Shown: positions 11,563 through 22,443 of the stretch, in pieces
Layout of the letters: each line of letters opens with the position of its first letter
Numbering within the stretch: position 1 is the first letter of the stretch
Origin: Vulcanisaeta distributa JCM 11216
GTDB lineage: Archaea > Thermoproteota > Thermoprotei > Thermoproteales > Thermocladiaceae
Assembly (NCBI RefSeq): GCF_001315985.1
Contig: NZ_BBBI01000019.1
Coordinates: 1-40,306 of the forward strand
DNA length: 40,306 bases
Direction: 5' to 3'
The notes under the pieces: generated by a model
Databases searched by the model: none
Told to the model about the DNA's origin: nothing
What the model saw: only the letters and a program-made list of their open reading frames with translations
Made by a program: the position numbers and the translations under genes

Positions 11563-11574
11563 TATTTATAAATA
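11563..11574 (+). promoter_or_regulatory. TATA box for gltB
   Basis: tatttataaata about 27 bases ahead of the ATG at 11595, giving the FMN-domain gene its own leaderless promoter in addition to any read-through. Confidence 0.5.
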
Positions 11575-11594
11575 GGTAATTGATATTTACCTGA

Positions 11595-13859
11595 ATGAAT
11601 TATATAATTAATATAAGGCCCAGGCAAGTAATTAGTGATTTTATCAGGTTAATGAGTAAGGGGCCCACAAGCGATTACTGGTATAGCGATGTTATTGAGG
11701 AGATTAGGGAGATGGCCAAGCACGGTAGACCCATTAGAATATTCAGAAGAGGCGTTAGGAAGTATAGGATACTCGACAACATTAGCTTCGGCATTAATGA
11801 AACTAGGTTGACAGGTAACGAAAGGGGGGGCAAGGCCAGCCTCGCTTCGTCCATAGGCGGTATAGAGGTTTCAGCACCCATATACCTGGCCGACATGTCC
11901 TTCGGAGCCCTTGCTGGTGTGCCCAACGTAGTCGAGGCCGAGTTGGCCGACGAATTAATGCTCATAAGTGGTACTGGTGAGGGTGGTTTACACCCTGAGG
12001 TTGCCAGGCATAAGAGGATATTCGTGCAGTGGGCCTCGGCCAGGTTCGGCGTGGATATAAATACGTTAATGACGGGCATGGGCGTGGTCATTAAGATCGG
12101 GCAAGGAGCCAAGCCAGGCATTGGTGGTCACCTACCGGCCTCTAAGGTGACCCAGGTAATATCTCAAGTTAGGAGGATTCCCATTGGCATTGACGCATTA
12201 TCGCCCGCGCCCCCCCACCATGATATTTACTCCATTGAGGACCTCAAGCAGAGGATTGACGCGCTTAAAGAGGCCACTGGTAAGCCCGTCTTTGTTAAGG
12301 TCGCGGCTACCAACTACATACCGTACATAGCGGCCGGCATAGCAAGGATGGGAGCTGATGGTATTATTATTGATGGTCATGGAGCCGGCACGGGGGGGCC
12401 ACACCACTGGTGGTTAGGGATAATATAGGCATACCCATTGAGTTGGCCGTGGCCTCGGCCGATAAGATGCTTAGGGAGGAGGGGGGGCTCAGGGATAGGG
12501 TTACGTTGATAGCCGCCGGTAGGGTTTCCACGGCTGATGACGCCGCGAAGCTCATGGCCCTTGGGGGGGCCGACGCGGTCTCCCTAGGCACGGCATTGCT
12601 TATATCCATGGGCTGTGACATGGCCAGGACATGCCATAGGGGGGGCAACTGCCCTGCAGGGATAACGAGTAAGCTCGTTGATGGGACAATAATAGTTGAC
12701 CATGACTTCGCCCTCAGGTCGTCTAGGAACTTCCTAACGGCATTCATGGAGGAGTTAAGGTTAATCCTAGACAGCCTGGGTATTGATGATGTTAGGAAGC
12801 TCGTTGGAAGGAGGGATCTGCTGCAGGGCCGTTGTCTTGATGAGGTAACGGCGAAGGTTCTAGGCATTAATGAAACGCACTGTGACTCAGTTAATGAGAA
12901 CATCATAAACCCAGGCAATGTTTGGACACCTGATTATTCGATTTATGCGACGCAGCTCGTGAGGACCGGTGACGTGGTCATCGTGAGCATGGGTAGCACC
13001 GGGCCGCCGGAGGTCGAGCCCCCCGAAGAGGCTGATTGATTGGTTGAGGTTCGATGGCGCCCAGGTCACGAAACCGGCCATAGACCCATATAGAGAGGAC
13101 ATAGATGTGTCGACAACACTGGCTGGGGGTAAACTGTGGCTTTCTATGCCGGTAATAATTAGGCCACCGAGGACCTGGGACAGGGAGCTCATTAGGGTAG
13201 TCAAGTTTGTTGCCAGGGCTAATTCAGTAATGGTGGATCTCGAGGGCATGGATATAGTAGATAACAAGCACCTAATGAGGGTTATGTGGGATACATACAT
13301 TGAGAGGTTGGGCGCGCTCGTAATAACCAATCCGCAGCAAGTCATGCCTGGCGTTAACGTACCCACATACGTAAGGATTACGGAGGCAGGTGAGGTTAGC
13401 AATGCCGTAAATGCACTGGTGAGGAAAAATAATTGGTTTGACGGTGTAATAATAGACATTAATGATGATTATCCAGAGGCGCACTTGGTTAGGCTTGATG
13501 TTGAGCTTAGGAGGAGGGGGGGTATTAGAGATAACGTGGACTTATTAATCCACATGCCCAGTATCAGGAGTAGTGGGGGGGATATTATTAAGTTAGTGGC
13601 CCTTGGTGCGGATGCGGTAATCATAAGTGGTTTTGTGGAGAGGGCTTTGCATGGTTATGAGGGTATTGAGGACTTTAGGCTTAGGTTTATGAAATTCCTA
13701 ATCGGTGTTAAGAGGGAGATTGCCCAGCTCCTTGGTGCGGCCGGCATATACTCGCTGCAGTCGGTTGTTGGTAATAGGGAGTTGCTCAGGGCTTTGAGTG
13801 GTAGGGTTAGGGACATGCTCATGGTTAAGCTCGCCGGTGAGGACGTGCTCTATAGATGA
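11595..13859 (+). CDS. gltB: Glutamate synthase FMN / iron-sulfur (synthase) subunit
   Basis: Transfers ammonia to 2-oxoglutarate to make glutamate. Seen: [45 protein letters not shown], the FMN-phosphate region [29 protein letters not shown], and the 3Fe-4S cysteines in [18 protein letters not shown] (one Gly too many, from a G7). The last 270 residues open with [19 protein letters not shown], an archaeal GltB2-like segment, and continue as a barrel-like domain with [20 protein letters not shown]. Slips at the G7 near 12392-12398 and near 13032 (expected [12 protein letters not shown]). About 750 residues in all. Works with the upstream glutaminase gene; no GltD-like reductase is in the window, so the electron donor (ferredoxin or NAD(P)H) is open. 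Confidence 0.9.
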
Positions 13860-13898
13860 TTAATCGATAAAAATATAGTAAGTAATTCACGCCATGGT

Positions 13899-13910
13899 AA
13901 TATTTATAAA
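13899..13910 (+). promoter_or_regulatory. TATA box for pheA
   Basis: aatatttataaaag lies about 50 bases ahead of the chosen ATG at 13960, so this gene may have a short 5' leader unlike its neighbours. Confidence 0.4.
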
Positions 13911-13959
13911 AGGGATAACTAGCAAATTGATGCGTGATTAACCAGGAATTTCAGAATTA

Positions 13960-14922
13960 ATGGCCGCAATAACCAGGGCTGAGGAGGACCTTAGCAGGTT
14001 AAGGGAGTTGTTGGTTAGGTATGGCGGTAATGCGAGGGTTGTGGACCTCATGCAATTAATACATGAGCCACTACTTCTTAGGCTTATAAATGATGTGTTA
14101 GTAAGCAATGATAGGATTGCCTACCTAGGACCTGAGGGTAGTTACTCACACGAGGCTGCCCTTCAATTATTTGGTAAAGATGCAATACTTACTTCCCTTA
14201 AGTCAATTGGTGATGTGGTCAAGGGCGTTTATCGGGGGGGCGATTATGGCTTTGGTGTTATACCCATCGAGAATAACCAGGCCGGGGGGGTTGTTGGTGA
14301 GTCCATGGAGGCCCTGCTTAGGTGGGGGGGGTCTACGTAAATTACGCCATTGATTATAGGGTAACCCTATGCCTGGTTGTTAATGATGGGAGTGACATAA
14401 ACGACATTAAGGAGATTTACTCCCACCCACATGCAATTAATGAGGCACTGAACTTCATATCAAAATTAAATGTCTCGGTAAATTATACGCAATCAACTTC
14501 AGAGGCCCTGAGGATAATTAAGGGCTTTAGGCACAGGGCCGCGGTGGCCTCTAGAATGGGTGCTGAGCTTCATGGTCTTAAGCCATTGATCTGCGGTATT
14601 GAGGACAACCTGAACTACACTAGGTTCTTGGTAATATCAAGGCACATGGGTAGGGTTGGAGATAGGACAATGGCGATATTCTCAGTACCAAATAGACCAG
14701 GTTCCCTATTCAACGCCCTTAAGCTTTGCGGACCTTAGCATAAACCTATCAATGATTTACTCAAGGCCTAATAGGGGGGGTAGTCCCTGGAGCTACGATT
14801 TCCTACTGGAGACCGAGTGTCAATTAAGCGATGTAAATTGCTCAAGGGCTTTTGATGAATTAAGTAGGGTGGCTGTTTATGTAAAAATGCTGGGTAGTTA
14901 TCCTGTGGTTAGGTTTTATTAA
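13960..14922 (+). CDS. pheA: Prephenate dehydratase with C-terminal ACT domain
   Basis: Converts prephenate to phenylpyruvate in phenylalanine synthesis. Seen: catalytic domain opening IAYLGPEGSYSHEAALQLFG at about residue 50, then VIPIENNQAG and GVVGES; ACT regulatory domain with FSVPNRPGSLFNALK and the Phe-binding-like INLSMIYSRPN. The first 50 residues are helical (NARVVDLMQLIHEPLLLRLINDV); they could be a short remnant of a chorismate mutase helix but are too short to be a full mutase domain. Frame slips at the G7 near 14325-14331 and near 14727 (KL-FADLSINL). About 320 residues. It has its own promoter. Confidence 0.9.
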
Positions 14923-14970
14923 CTGACTAATTCTATATATTTTAACTGACGAATTTATATAAAATAAGTA

Positions 14971-14980
14971 TAACTTATAA
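14971..14980 (+). promoter_or_regulatory. TATA box for PEP carboxylase gene
   Basis: taacttataa about 25 bases ahead of the TTG at 15003 and about 30 ahead of the ATG at 15009. Confidence 0.45.
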
Positions 14981-15002
14981 GCACCCACTTCACTATTTTT
15001 CA

Positions 15003-16558
15003 TTGAGTATGGACCACGTACCAATGAGCATGTGCACCCAACACCCAGATAACGCTCAAGTACCTAATTGGGTTAAGGATAGCGTTATCCAGGGTGATGA
15101 TGAGATCCACGAGGCATACCTAGCCTACAGCCTATATGGTTGCCATGAGGTCATGTGGGACTTCGAGGGCAAGGATGTTGATATTTACGTGGTCAGGAAA
15201 CTACTTAGTAGGTACCCCCCCGACTTCTTCAGGAAGCACGTGATTGGTAGAGACGTATACCTAACCCTCAGGTTACCTAATCCCTGGGCTGAGACCACTG
15301 AGAAAAAGTTGTTCTCGCAAGCCCTGGAGTTGGTTCCAACGGCCTACGACATTGCCAGGGAGTTTTATGGAGATGATAATGTGAATGGCGTGTTTCAGGT
15401 AATACTGCCACTAACGTCGAGGGCGGAGGAGTTGATATTCACGTATAGGTACTACGAAAGGGTTGTGGCCGGTAAGGCTTTCATGGAGTTACTCCCTGGT
15501 GTCAAAGTTATGGATGTACTTGGCAGTGTAAAGCCGGGCACAATAGATGTGATACCCCTCATTGAGGATCTGGACTCGATGTTGGGGGGGATTGGCAAGA
15601 TAATCATTGGTTACTGGAAAGCCATTAGACCGAGTTACCTCAGGGTCTTCATAGCCAGGTCAGACCCAGCGATGAATTACGGCTTAGTACCTGCGGTACT
15701 CATGGCAAAGATAGCACTGAGTAAGTCATTGAGTATTGGTAGGGAGCTCGGTCTCGAGGTTTACCCAATAATTGGCGTTGGCCCAACACCATTTAGGGGG
15801 GGCACTTAACGCCGTATAACGTGGATAACGTCATTAGGGAGTACCCATGTGTCCATACCTTCACCATACAATCAGCCTTTAGGTATGACTACCCAGAGGG
15901 TTCTGTGATTAATGCAGTGTCTAGGCTAAACAATAGGGCACCAGGTAGTGACTGCTTAATTGCGGATTATGGAAAGCTCGTAGGCATTATTAGGAAGTAC
16001 GTGGTTAACTACCAAAGGGAGGTTGAGGGCTTAGCAAATGCCATAAATAAGGTCTCTAACTATGTACCTAGGAGGAGAGCCAGGAAACTACACATAGGCT
16101 TATTCGGCTATAGCAGGGGGTTTAGGGGGCGTAGTCCTTCCCAGGGCAATCACATTCGTCGCAGCGCTTTATTCCCTGGGTATACCGCCCGAGGTGTTGG
16201 GGGGGTCTCTACCATTAATGAGTTAAGCGATGCGGAGTACGCAGCGTTGAGTGAGGCCTACGTAAACCTAAGGCATGATCTAAGCGTGGCGGCTAGGTAC
16301 GTATGCCACGAATGCCTAGACATGCTCACAAAACTGGGTAATGCCTTCGGGATTACCAATGATGTAATTCATATGGTTAGGAAGGACATTGAGACACTTG
16401 AGGAAATGGGCATTAGGGCGGGGGGGCCCAGCGACTACGAAAGTAGGAAACATGAGTTGCTGGCGCAGCTGTTAATTAATTCGTTGGCTGAGGGTAGGGA
16501 GGATGATACGGTTAAGTACATGGTCGAGATGGCACTAATAAGGCACGCAATAGGCTAA
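15003..16558 (+). CDS. ppcA: Phosphoenolpyruvate carboxylase, archaeal type
   Basis: Fixes bicarbonate onto PEP to give oxaloacetate, refilling the pool drained by amino acid synthesis. The archaeal short form is about 510-520 residues, as here, against about 900 in bacteria. Seen: N-terminal CTQHPDN, VMWDFEGKDVD, LPGVKVMDVLGSVKPG, FIARSDPAMNYG, VGPTPFRG and the C-terminal STINELSDAEY block. Slips: the G7 near 15796-15802 (expected PFRGHLTPYNVDN), and a local double slip at about 16117-16205 where the printed frame gives nonsense but the next frame gives VVLPRAITFVAALYSLGIPP. Start is TTG 15003 or ATG 15009. Ends convergent with purP, overlapping by 4 bases. Confidence 0.92.
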
Positions 16559-17688
16559 GTCACTAACTTTTCCAGGCAATCACCTTCTAGGCATTCCCTA
16601 ATCTCCATGGCTACCCTCCTACCAAGGCTTACCGGCCTACCGAAGTACAGCTTGCTGTATTGGCTCCCAATGCCCATGTATATGTTCGTGCCACCACCAA
16701 TCCTGAGGGCTACATCGAAGACCACTATGTCCAGGTCCGAGGTGACCATTAACTGTAGTGTGAATGGACCAATGACGCCCGGCGGCTCGACCTCCTCAGC
16801 GGCCTTCACAAACCTGTCACCCACCTCGAAGAGCCTATTCAACTCGCTCTCCCTAATGGTGGCAGGCTCATGACCAATCTCGATCATCTCCACATCGATG
16901 TAATCCCTAATCTCCAACTGCACATCAGCCGTAAGCCTCAGCAGCCCATCGAGGTTTGTCTGAATCCTCCTATCAATGCTTAGGATCTCCACCTCATCCC
17001 TAGCGACACTCCTGAAGTAATTAACATTGAAGTGGGCCCCCCCAACAACCAACTCCTCAATCGAAGCCTTACCAAGGTCACCCTCACTCACCACCCCCCC
17101 ATCACTAACCAACTTCCTAAACTTCCTCCAGAAATCCTCCCTATCCACGGCCACGAAGAACCCCCCCCTCTCAACCCTCTTCCTCGCGTGGGGGCATCTT
17201 AACCATCACGGGCCTATCAATATCATCAGGCGAGGAGTAAGTCCTAGGCCTCCTGATGCCAGCCCTATCGAGGATCTTATAATACGTCTTATCCCCCCCA
17301 ACCCTCTCCTCATACCTAAGCAGGTACCTATTGCCGAATATGGGCACTGGGAATTGGTTCTCGATAGTATCGTAACCCACGTAAACCGAGAAGCTCCTGT
17401 TGGGCACGAATATGGCGCTTAACGCCCTCAACTTACTTACGACATCCTCCCTAGCCACATCGGCGTACTTATCGAGTATTAACGGAATATCAACAACCCT
17501 CCTAAACCTGAGGTACGCCGTCTCCCTACCCCCCCTCTGGCAGACGGCTATCGTCCTGAACCCCCCCTCGTCCTTAGCCCCCCATCAAAAACATCAAGGG
17601 CTGAGTGGCTCGCTATGGCGGCTATGTGAACCGAGTCCACGCCAAGCTTATAATTGCTTAGTAATTCCCCCCCAGCACTATACCTCAT
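16555..17688 (-). CDS. purP: PurP-type formate-dependent FAICAR synthetase, copy 1 (downstream)
   Basis: ATP-grasp enzyme family that formylates AICAR with formate and ATP, the archaeal replacement for folate-dependent PurH formylation. Start [14 protein letters not shown], with SVHIAAIASHSALDVFDG, IFVPNRSFSVYVGYDTIE, PVPIFGNRYLLRYEER, YFRSVARDEVEILSIDRRIQ, PPGVIGPFTLQLMV and the C-terminal GGGTNIYMG. About 370 residues, normal for PurP. The frame slips near 17582, 17188 (C5 for C4) and 17160-17167 (C7). The ATG at 17688 overlaps the stop of the upstream paralogue (ATGA). It is clearly similar to that paralogue throughout, both ending in a GRR...SLG/CLEK(L/V)VT-type tail. Confidence 0.87.
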
Positions 17689-18754
17689 GTGACCACCTTC
17701 TCCAGTGAGTCCTTCTCGATTGCCATCCTAACCTCCCTGGCAATCCTCCTACCCATGCTCATCGGCTCGCTCCAGTAGAGATACGAGTACGGGCTACCAT
17801 ACACGTACAAATTAGTCCCAGCAACAATCCTCCCAGAGAACTCGAAAATCCTTATATTAGCCTCATCATCAATAACACCCTCCAGGGAGAAAGGCCCAAT
17901 GGCGCCAGGCGGTAGGCTTCTCCTGGTCTCCTCGGTAAATTTAATGCCGTAATCAAGGACCTTGGGCAACAAGCTCTCCCTGAGCACAAGCGGTATATTA
18001 CCCACGACTACGAAGGTGGGCTTTAGACCCAACTCCACGATTACGTCCGGCGTTAGCCTCCTCAAGCCATCAATGTTGGTTTCATACCTAATGTCGGCAC
18101 CCAGTATCTCGACCCTACCCAGTACTGGGCTGTGGAAGTAATGTATGTAGATTGGTACGCCTATCAAGTACTCCTGCACAATGACATCCTTAGGCGTCTT
18201 CACCAAGCCTCCCTAACCCTCTCCTCAACACCCCCCCTAACCACTTCCTCGCCAGACCTGGCAATGAAGTAACCCCCCCTACCGCCCTTCGCGCCCGGCA
18301 GCTTAACTATCACGGGCCCATCAACATCATCGCCGACTCCGAAGAGCCTCGGTATTGGTATACCGGCTCTCCTGAGGAGGTCCATCTTAGCCCACTGGTC
18401 ACTCTCAACCCTAAACAGTCTCCTAAGCCCGAAGATGGGCACCTCAATACCCTCGGCGCAATCAAGGCCCACGTACTCCACGTAACTACCGTGAGGCACC
18501 AACACGGCATTCAACGACTGGAGCCTCCTAACTACCTCGGGACTACATAGCTCCCTCCAGTTATTGAGGACCACGAAGTGATTAATCAAGTGCCTAAACT
18601 GCTCATAGAACCAAAGCCTATCCTTGGGCACGATGGCTACGGTCTCGAAACCCTCGAGCTTGGCCCCCCCGTGGAATATCTGAAGCGATGAGTGGCTGGC
18701 CAGCGTGGCTATGGTGACCCTATCCAGGTCATACCTAGCAAGGACCTCACTCAT
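17685..18754 (-). CDS. purP: PurP-type ATP-grasp enzyme, copy 2 (upstream)
   Basis: Second PurP family member directly upstream of the first. Seen: [63 protein letters not shown], phosphate-binding [59 protein letters not shown] and [16 protein letters not shown]. About 357 residues. The frame slips near 18203-18235. The start at 18754 overlaps the apt-like stop (ATGAGTGA). Some archaea carry two PurP paralogues; whether both make FAICAR or form one hetero-oligomer cannot be told from sequence. Confidence 0.87.
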
Positions 18755-19405
18755 TACCCACCACCCCCCCAATGGGGGATTCGCCCATGAACCTACCGTA
18801 CAACTCCCTCGAGACGTAGATCGGTAGGTAATCGAAGAATACCAAGTCGTTTAAGGTGTACCAGGGGGGGCCCTCACGCCAAATGCACGCCCTACAAACA
18901 ACCTCACCACCAACCCTATTAACAAGCCTCTCCAGAGCCCTCATTGTGCTACCCGTCGAAACAACATCATCAAACAAGCACACCCTCCTACCCCCCCTGA
19001 TAAACTCCACATCCTCACCGGTGAGTACAAGGGTTTGGGGGGGCTCCCTAGTCGTTATTGACTTCACGCTCTCAGTAACGTAACCCCCCCTCATGTAACC
19101 CTTAACACTCTTCCTAACAACCACAAACCTACCATGACCGAGGCTCCTAGCCACCTCATAGGCCATGGCAATGGCCTTAGCCTCAGCCGTAACAATGACA
19201 TCCGGGTCGTATCGCCTCACGGCATTGGCAACCTCACGGCCAGCCCTACCAATGAACTCCACATCACCAAGCACAAGCCAGCATCCGAGGCAATCCATAA
19301 GCCATCACCAACGGGCACTATGGGTAAGCTACGCCTAAGGCCAAAGACCTCCAACTCATGAAACGCCTGCCCTCCATAAAACCTAACAAGCCCAGTGCTA
19401 TTCAT
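18747..19405 (-). CDS. Purine phosphoribosyltransferase (adenine-type)
   Basis: Type I phosphoribosyltransferase. The PRPP-binding loop is VCLFDDVVSTGSTMRAL in the C-terminal half; VIVTAEAKAIAMAYEVA and FVVVRKSVKGYM precede it as in APRT-like proteins. About 218 residues. The frame slips near 19285, one lost G (expected SDAGLVLGDVEFIGRAG). First gene of a three-gene operon with two purP genes, which points to purine salvage or a linked regulatory PRTase. The exact base (adenine, hypoxanthine/guanine or xanthine) is not determined. Confidence 0.75.
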
Positions 19406-19428
19406 GACCCATCAACCTATTAATTAAC

Positions 19429-19441
19429 ACTTTTATTTAAA
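19429..19441 (-). promoter_or_regulatory. TATA box for apt-purP-purP operon
   Basis: ttaaataaaag on the minus strand, 24-36 bases ahead of the ATG at 19405: leaderless arrangement. Confidence 0.5.
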
Positions 19442-19537
19442 AATTACTTATTAAAAAACCGACATGCATGACGTATTTATTTAAATAATTAATTAAATAA
19501 AGCCCCAAATTAACCACACCAGGTAAGGCAAGGAAAA

Positions 19538-19545
19538 CTTAAAAG
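19538..19545 (+). promoter_or_regulatory. TATA box for tRNA-Pro
   Basis: cttaaaag about 28 bases ahead of the mature 5' end, with the A-rich aaa typical of a BRE just upstream. Confidence 0.5.
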
Positions 19546-19568
19546 ACGCGAAATAACACATTGAGCGC

Positions 19569-19687
19569 GGGGCCGTAGTCTAGCCTGGCTAGGATACGTG
19601 GGTTCAACCACGCCCGAAGCTCGGCTCGGGATCTAGGGAAGGACGCGAGCCCGAGTGATCCCGGGTTCAAATCCCGCGGCCCCCCCA
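19569..19687 (+). tRNA. tRNA-Pro(CGG) with two introns
   Basis: Acceptor GGGGCCG (19569-19575) pairs with CGGCCCC; U8 A9; D arm GTCT/GGAT; T arm CCGGG-TTCAAAT-CCCG (one G missing, likely an error; the following C7 run is probably C4 then A and an encoded CCA). The anticodon arm closes only if two stretches are removed. CTCGG-CT-CGG-G (19620-19630) continues at C-CCGAG (19650-19655), leaving a 19-base intron at 19631-19649 at the canonical 37/38 site. It forms bulges GGA and AGC, a 4-bp core with one U-C mismatch, and an inner UCU/GGA stem. A second, 23-base insert (about 19596-19618) lies between positions 25/26 and 27 and folds as CGTGG-GTTCAA-CCACG. Confidence 0.72.
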
Positions 19688-20587
19688 CCACGATTGATGG
19701 TTACTCACACGGATAGTCGATACCGAGGCAAGTCACCCTCAATATACCCTGACTAAGTGCTACGTCGGCCATAATACTACTACAGGACTAAATTAAGCCC
19801 CCCCACCCCCCCTCATTTGTAACCGCCTTTCACTATTTACGCTACGCAATGTTCAGATTATCAAAATTGAGCCCTCCTTTATTTGTAGAATTACCTCCCC
19901 CCCATTATGCGTAATGCCACCGATATGACTGATTAGCGCGCCTCTAAAAGATAAACTTACAACACTGCCTTAACCATACCTATTCCATAGCCGGCCCTGG
20001 TTCATTGGATAGGTTGGGCTTTGAAACCAACAGCGAACGCCTCAACGACCTCGCCGACCTACTTGCTCGTTATTCACGGCCTGGCGCTTTGGGAACTTAC
20101 GAACTTAACACGTCCACAATACTCACGTCATTAATGATCGACGTAATCGCGACAACGGCAATATACGTACTAATTATAACCAAGGAACGCCCAAAGCTCC
20201 TGAGCATTAGCCCTAACCAACCACCCCCCCCGCATTAATCATGGACTACGCACCGCCAGGTTCAATCAAGAATTGCCCTAAGGAGGACACCGGGCCCTTG
20301 CGAAATACGCACAAAACACCGCGAGGAAGTACCACGGGAAACAACATACAGGGAAATACTGGGTATGTGGTGAGTTTCGAAGGACTGTGAGCCATTATCC
20401 AACCAAGGTACAATACACCATGCATGGTGAAAGCACCGTAGGAACAAGTACGTTTTTGTGAAATTGAATATGAACGATGGGACAAGCAATACTGTCTCGT
20501 GGGAATCGTGGGAATAAATATGCGTCGTGAACGTTCATGGGGGGGATTAATGTTCCAATGGTGACCATGCGGAGGGCTAGGGTAACA
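19688..20587. other. Gene-poor stretch ahead of the CRISPR array
   Basis: About 900 bases with no gene I can support. A 77-codon frame from a TTG at 20005 has one hydrophobic stretch (ILTSLMIDVIATTAIYVLII) and might be a small membrane protein. Frames around 20290-20460 are rich in His/Tyr and have no start codon. The last 100 bases are presumably CRISPR leader, including a G7 near 20540. Confidence 0.4.
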
Positions 20588-20596
20588 CTTATAAAG
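20588..20596 (+). promoter_or_regulatory. CRISPR leader TATA box
   Basis: cttataaag lies about 25 bases ahead of the first repeat (20619), so transcription would start at or just before repeat 1 and run along the plus strand. Confidence 0.6.
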
Positions 20597-20618
20597 GACC
20601 TAATAAAGTAGCGAGTCG

Positions 20619-22268
20619 GAAGATTTCAATAGAATATTGAAAGTCATTGCGAATAGGGCTTTTCCCGTGCGTTTCCGCGGAACACCGAAGATTTCAATAG
20701 AATATTGAAAGTGGTCTAAAAGAGGTGGCCAGGGCATGACAGTGATATTTGGGCATTAGAAGATTTCAATAGAATATTGAAAGTTTGTCATGGTTAGTGA
20801 TGCGTTTTCAACCGTGCTTGAACTCTCTAGAAGATTTCAATAGAATATTGAAAGGCGCCAATCAATATGGCTTTTTCGTGTTCCTGGAACCACGATGACG
20901 TTGAAGATTTCAATAGAATATTGAAAGTATACTTTCTTACTGACTTATCATTACTTTCAAGAGAAACTTCTATTAGAAGATTTCAATAGAATATTGAAAG
21001 CCGTTATATTCGGCAGGTGTACATGCCAGCCAATTGACCACATACGAAGATTTCAATAGAATATTGAAAGCAGGCTACATGTTGGTTTTTCCCTCTCGCA
21101 AGAGCGAATACAGAAGATTTCAATAGAATATTGAAAGACAACAAGCAACGGTGGCAACAAAACGCCAAGGAGCGTTAAAACGAAGATTTCAATAGAATAT
21201 TGAAGGTGACGTACGTGAAACTTAATAAGAAGCAACTAATGGAGTTATCATCGTGAAGATTTCAATAGAATATTGAAAGAAGCATTCGCCAGGCATTTGG
21301 ATTCACCCTAACAATGCCATATGAAGATTTCAATAGAATATTGAAAGTTGCCTTGATTGGTATTACCTCGCCAGTGAATGGGTCGAAAATAATACGAAGA
21401 TTTCAATAGAATATTGAAAGAAGCCCCTGGTTTGGGAATACGCCTAGAATACGCGGGTGGGGGGGACGAAGATTTCAATAGAATATTGAAAGAATAGCCC
21501 AGGAAAGGCTCACACAAACCATGTAGGAGTCAAGGGCCTGGCTGAAGATTTCAATAGAATATTGAAAGTGCATTCTTGTGATTTATCTTTACTTTTAATT
21601 CGCCATCCTTCTGAAGATTTCAATAGAATATTGAAAGACAAACATCATATCTTCAATGTGCGTGTCTACTGCGTCTTTATCTCGAAGATTTCAATAGAAT
21701 ATTGAAAGCATCTGCGTAGATTCCAGGTTCTCGATTTCATCACTTTCCCTATAGAAGATTTCAATAGAATATTGAAAGTAAAGATAATTAGGGCTTTTAT
21801 TGTGAAAAGCCTGATGGGTAGGTACGAAGATTTCAATAGAATATTGAAAGATTTCGAAAAGGAATTTTCCTTTTATGCGTTGCCCATCCACAGAAGATTT
21901 CAATAGAATATTGAAAGATTCGCAATATCGACCCAATCCTGTATGTACTTATTTATTACGTCATACGAAGATTTCAATAGAATATTGAAAGATGTTTAAT
22001 GGCTGCATTGGTAGTATTGCAATGGAATCAACAAGGAAGATTTCAATAGAATATTGAAAGGTCCCTACGGAGCTTGAGTTTTGAAAAAAGGTTGAGTTGT
22101 TGTACTGAAGATTTCAATAGAATATTGAAAGCGGTTGAGTATCATGTATTTGCCATACGTCCTTATTCTCCATAGCGAAGATTTCAATAGAATATTGAAA
22201 GTCAATATTCAGGGTCATGGTTATCTTCGTATCACCCTTACTCATACTTAGAAGATTTCAATAGAATT
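20619..22268 (+). CRISPR. CRISPR array, 24 repeats (last one partial), 23 spacers
   Basis: The 25-base repeat starts GAAGATTTCAA (bases 1-11) and ends ATATTGAAAG (16-25). Its last eight bases, ATTGAAAG, are the crRNA 5' tag expected after Cas6 cleavage in Thermoproteales arrays, so the transcript runs on the plus strand. Repeat starts: 20619, 20687, 20759, 20830, 20903, 20976, 21046, 21113, 21182, 21255, 21323, 21396, 21468, 21544, 21613, 21684, 21754, 21826, 21893, 21967, 22036, 22107, 22177, 22251. Spacers are 42-51 bases, all different by eye. Repeat 9 (21182) ends GAAGG in place of GAAAG; repeat 24 keeps 18 bases and then diverges, marking the leader-distal (old) end. One spacer (21421-21467) holds a G7. 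No cas gene is in the window, so the array depends on Cas proteins encoded elsewhere. Confidence 0.97.
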
Positions 22269-22408
22269 GCATGAGCGCCAAAAAGGCAAAAGCGGGCAAA
22301 TTCCCTGGGTAAACCCACCCAAGTACCCCCCCATGGAGAGGTTGGCACCGCCGTGACTCACTGACCCAAATACGTAAGTAATACTTAATGGTGCATATAG
22401 ACAAAAGA

Positions 22409-22418
22409 AATATAAATA
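22409..22418 (+). promoter_or_regulatory. TATA box for the first ParA-like gene
   Basis: aaatataaat about 30 bases ahead of the ATG at 22444. The 140 bases between the array and this box hold no gene. Confidence 0.5.
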
Positions 22419-22443
22419 CTGTCTTGAGACGAACACAATTGGA

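Noticed and set aside
12367..12918. Long minus-strand frame inside gltB
   Set aside because: Antisense shadow of the FMN domain; no family features.
20005..20238. Possible small membrane protein from a TTG
   Set aside because: One hydrophobic stretch only, ends in a Pro run made by inflated C bases, no promoter at proper spacing; kept only as a note.
20246..20489. Frames around a His/Tyr-rich stretch, considered as a transposase zinc-finger remnant
   Set aside because: No CxxC pair, no start codon, no inverted repeats or second transposase part nearby.
21053..21936. Minus-strand frames across the CRISPR array
   Set aside because: They merely translate the repeat (SFNILLKSS / FQYSIEIF recurring).
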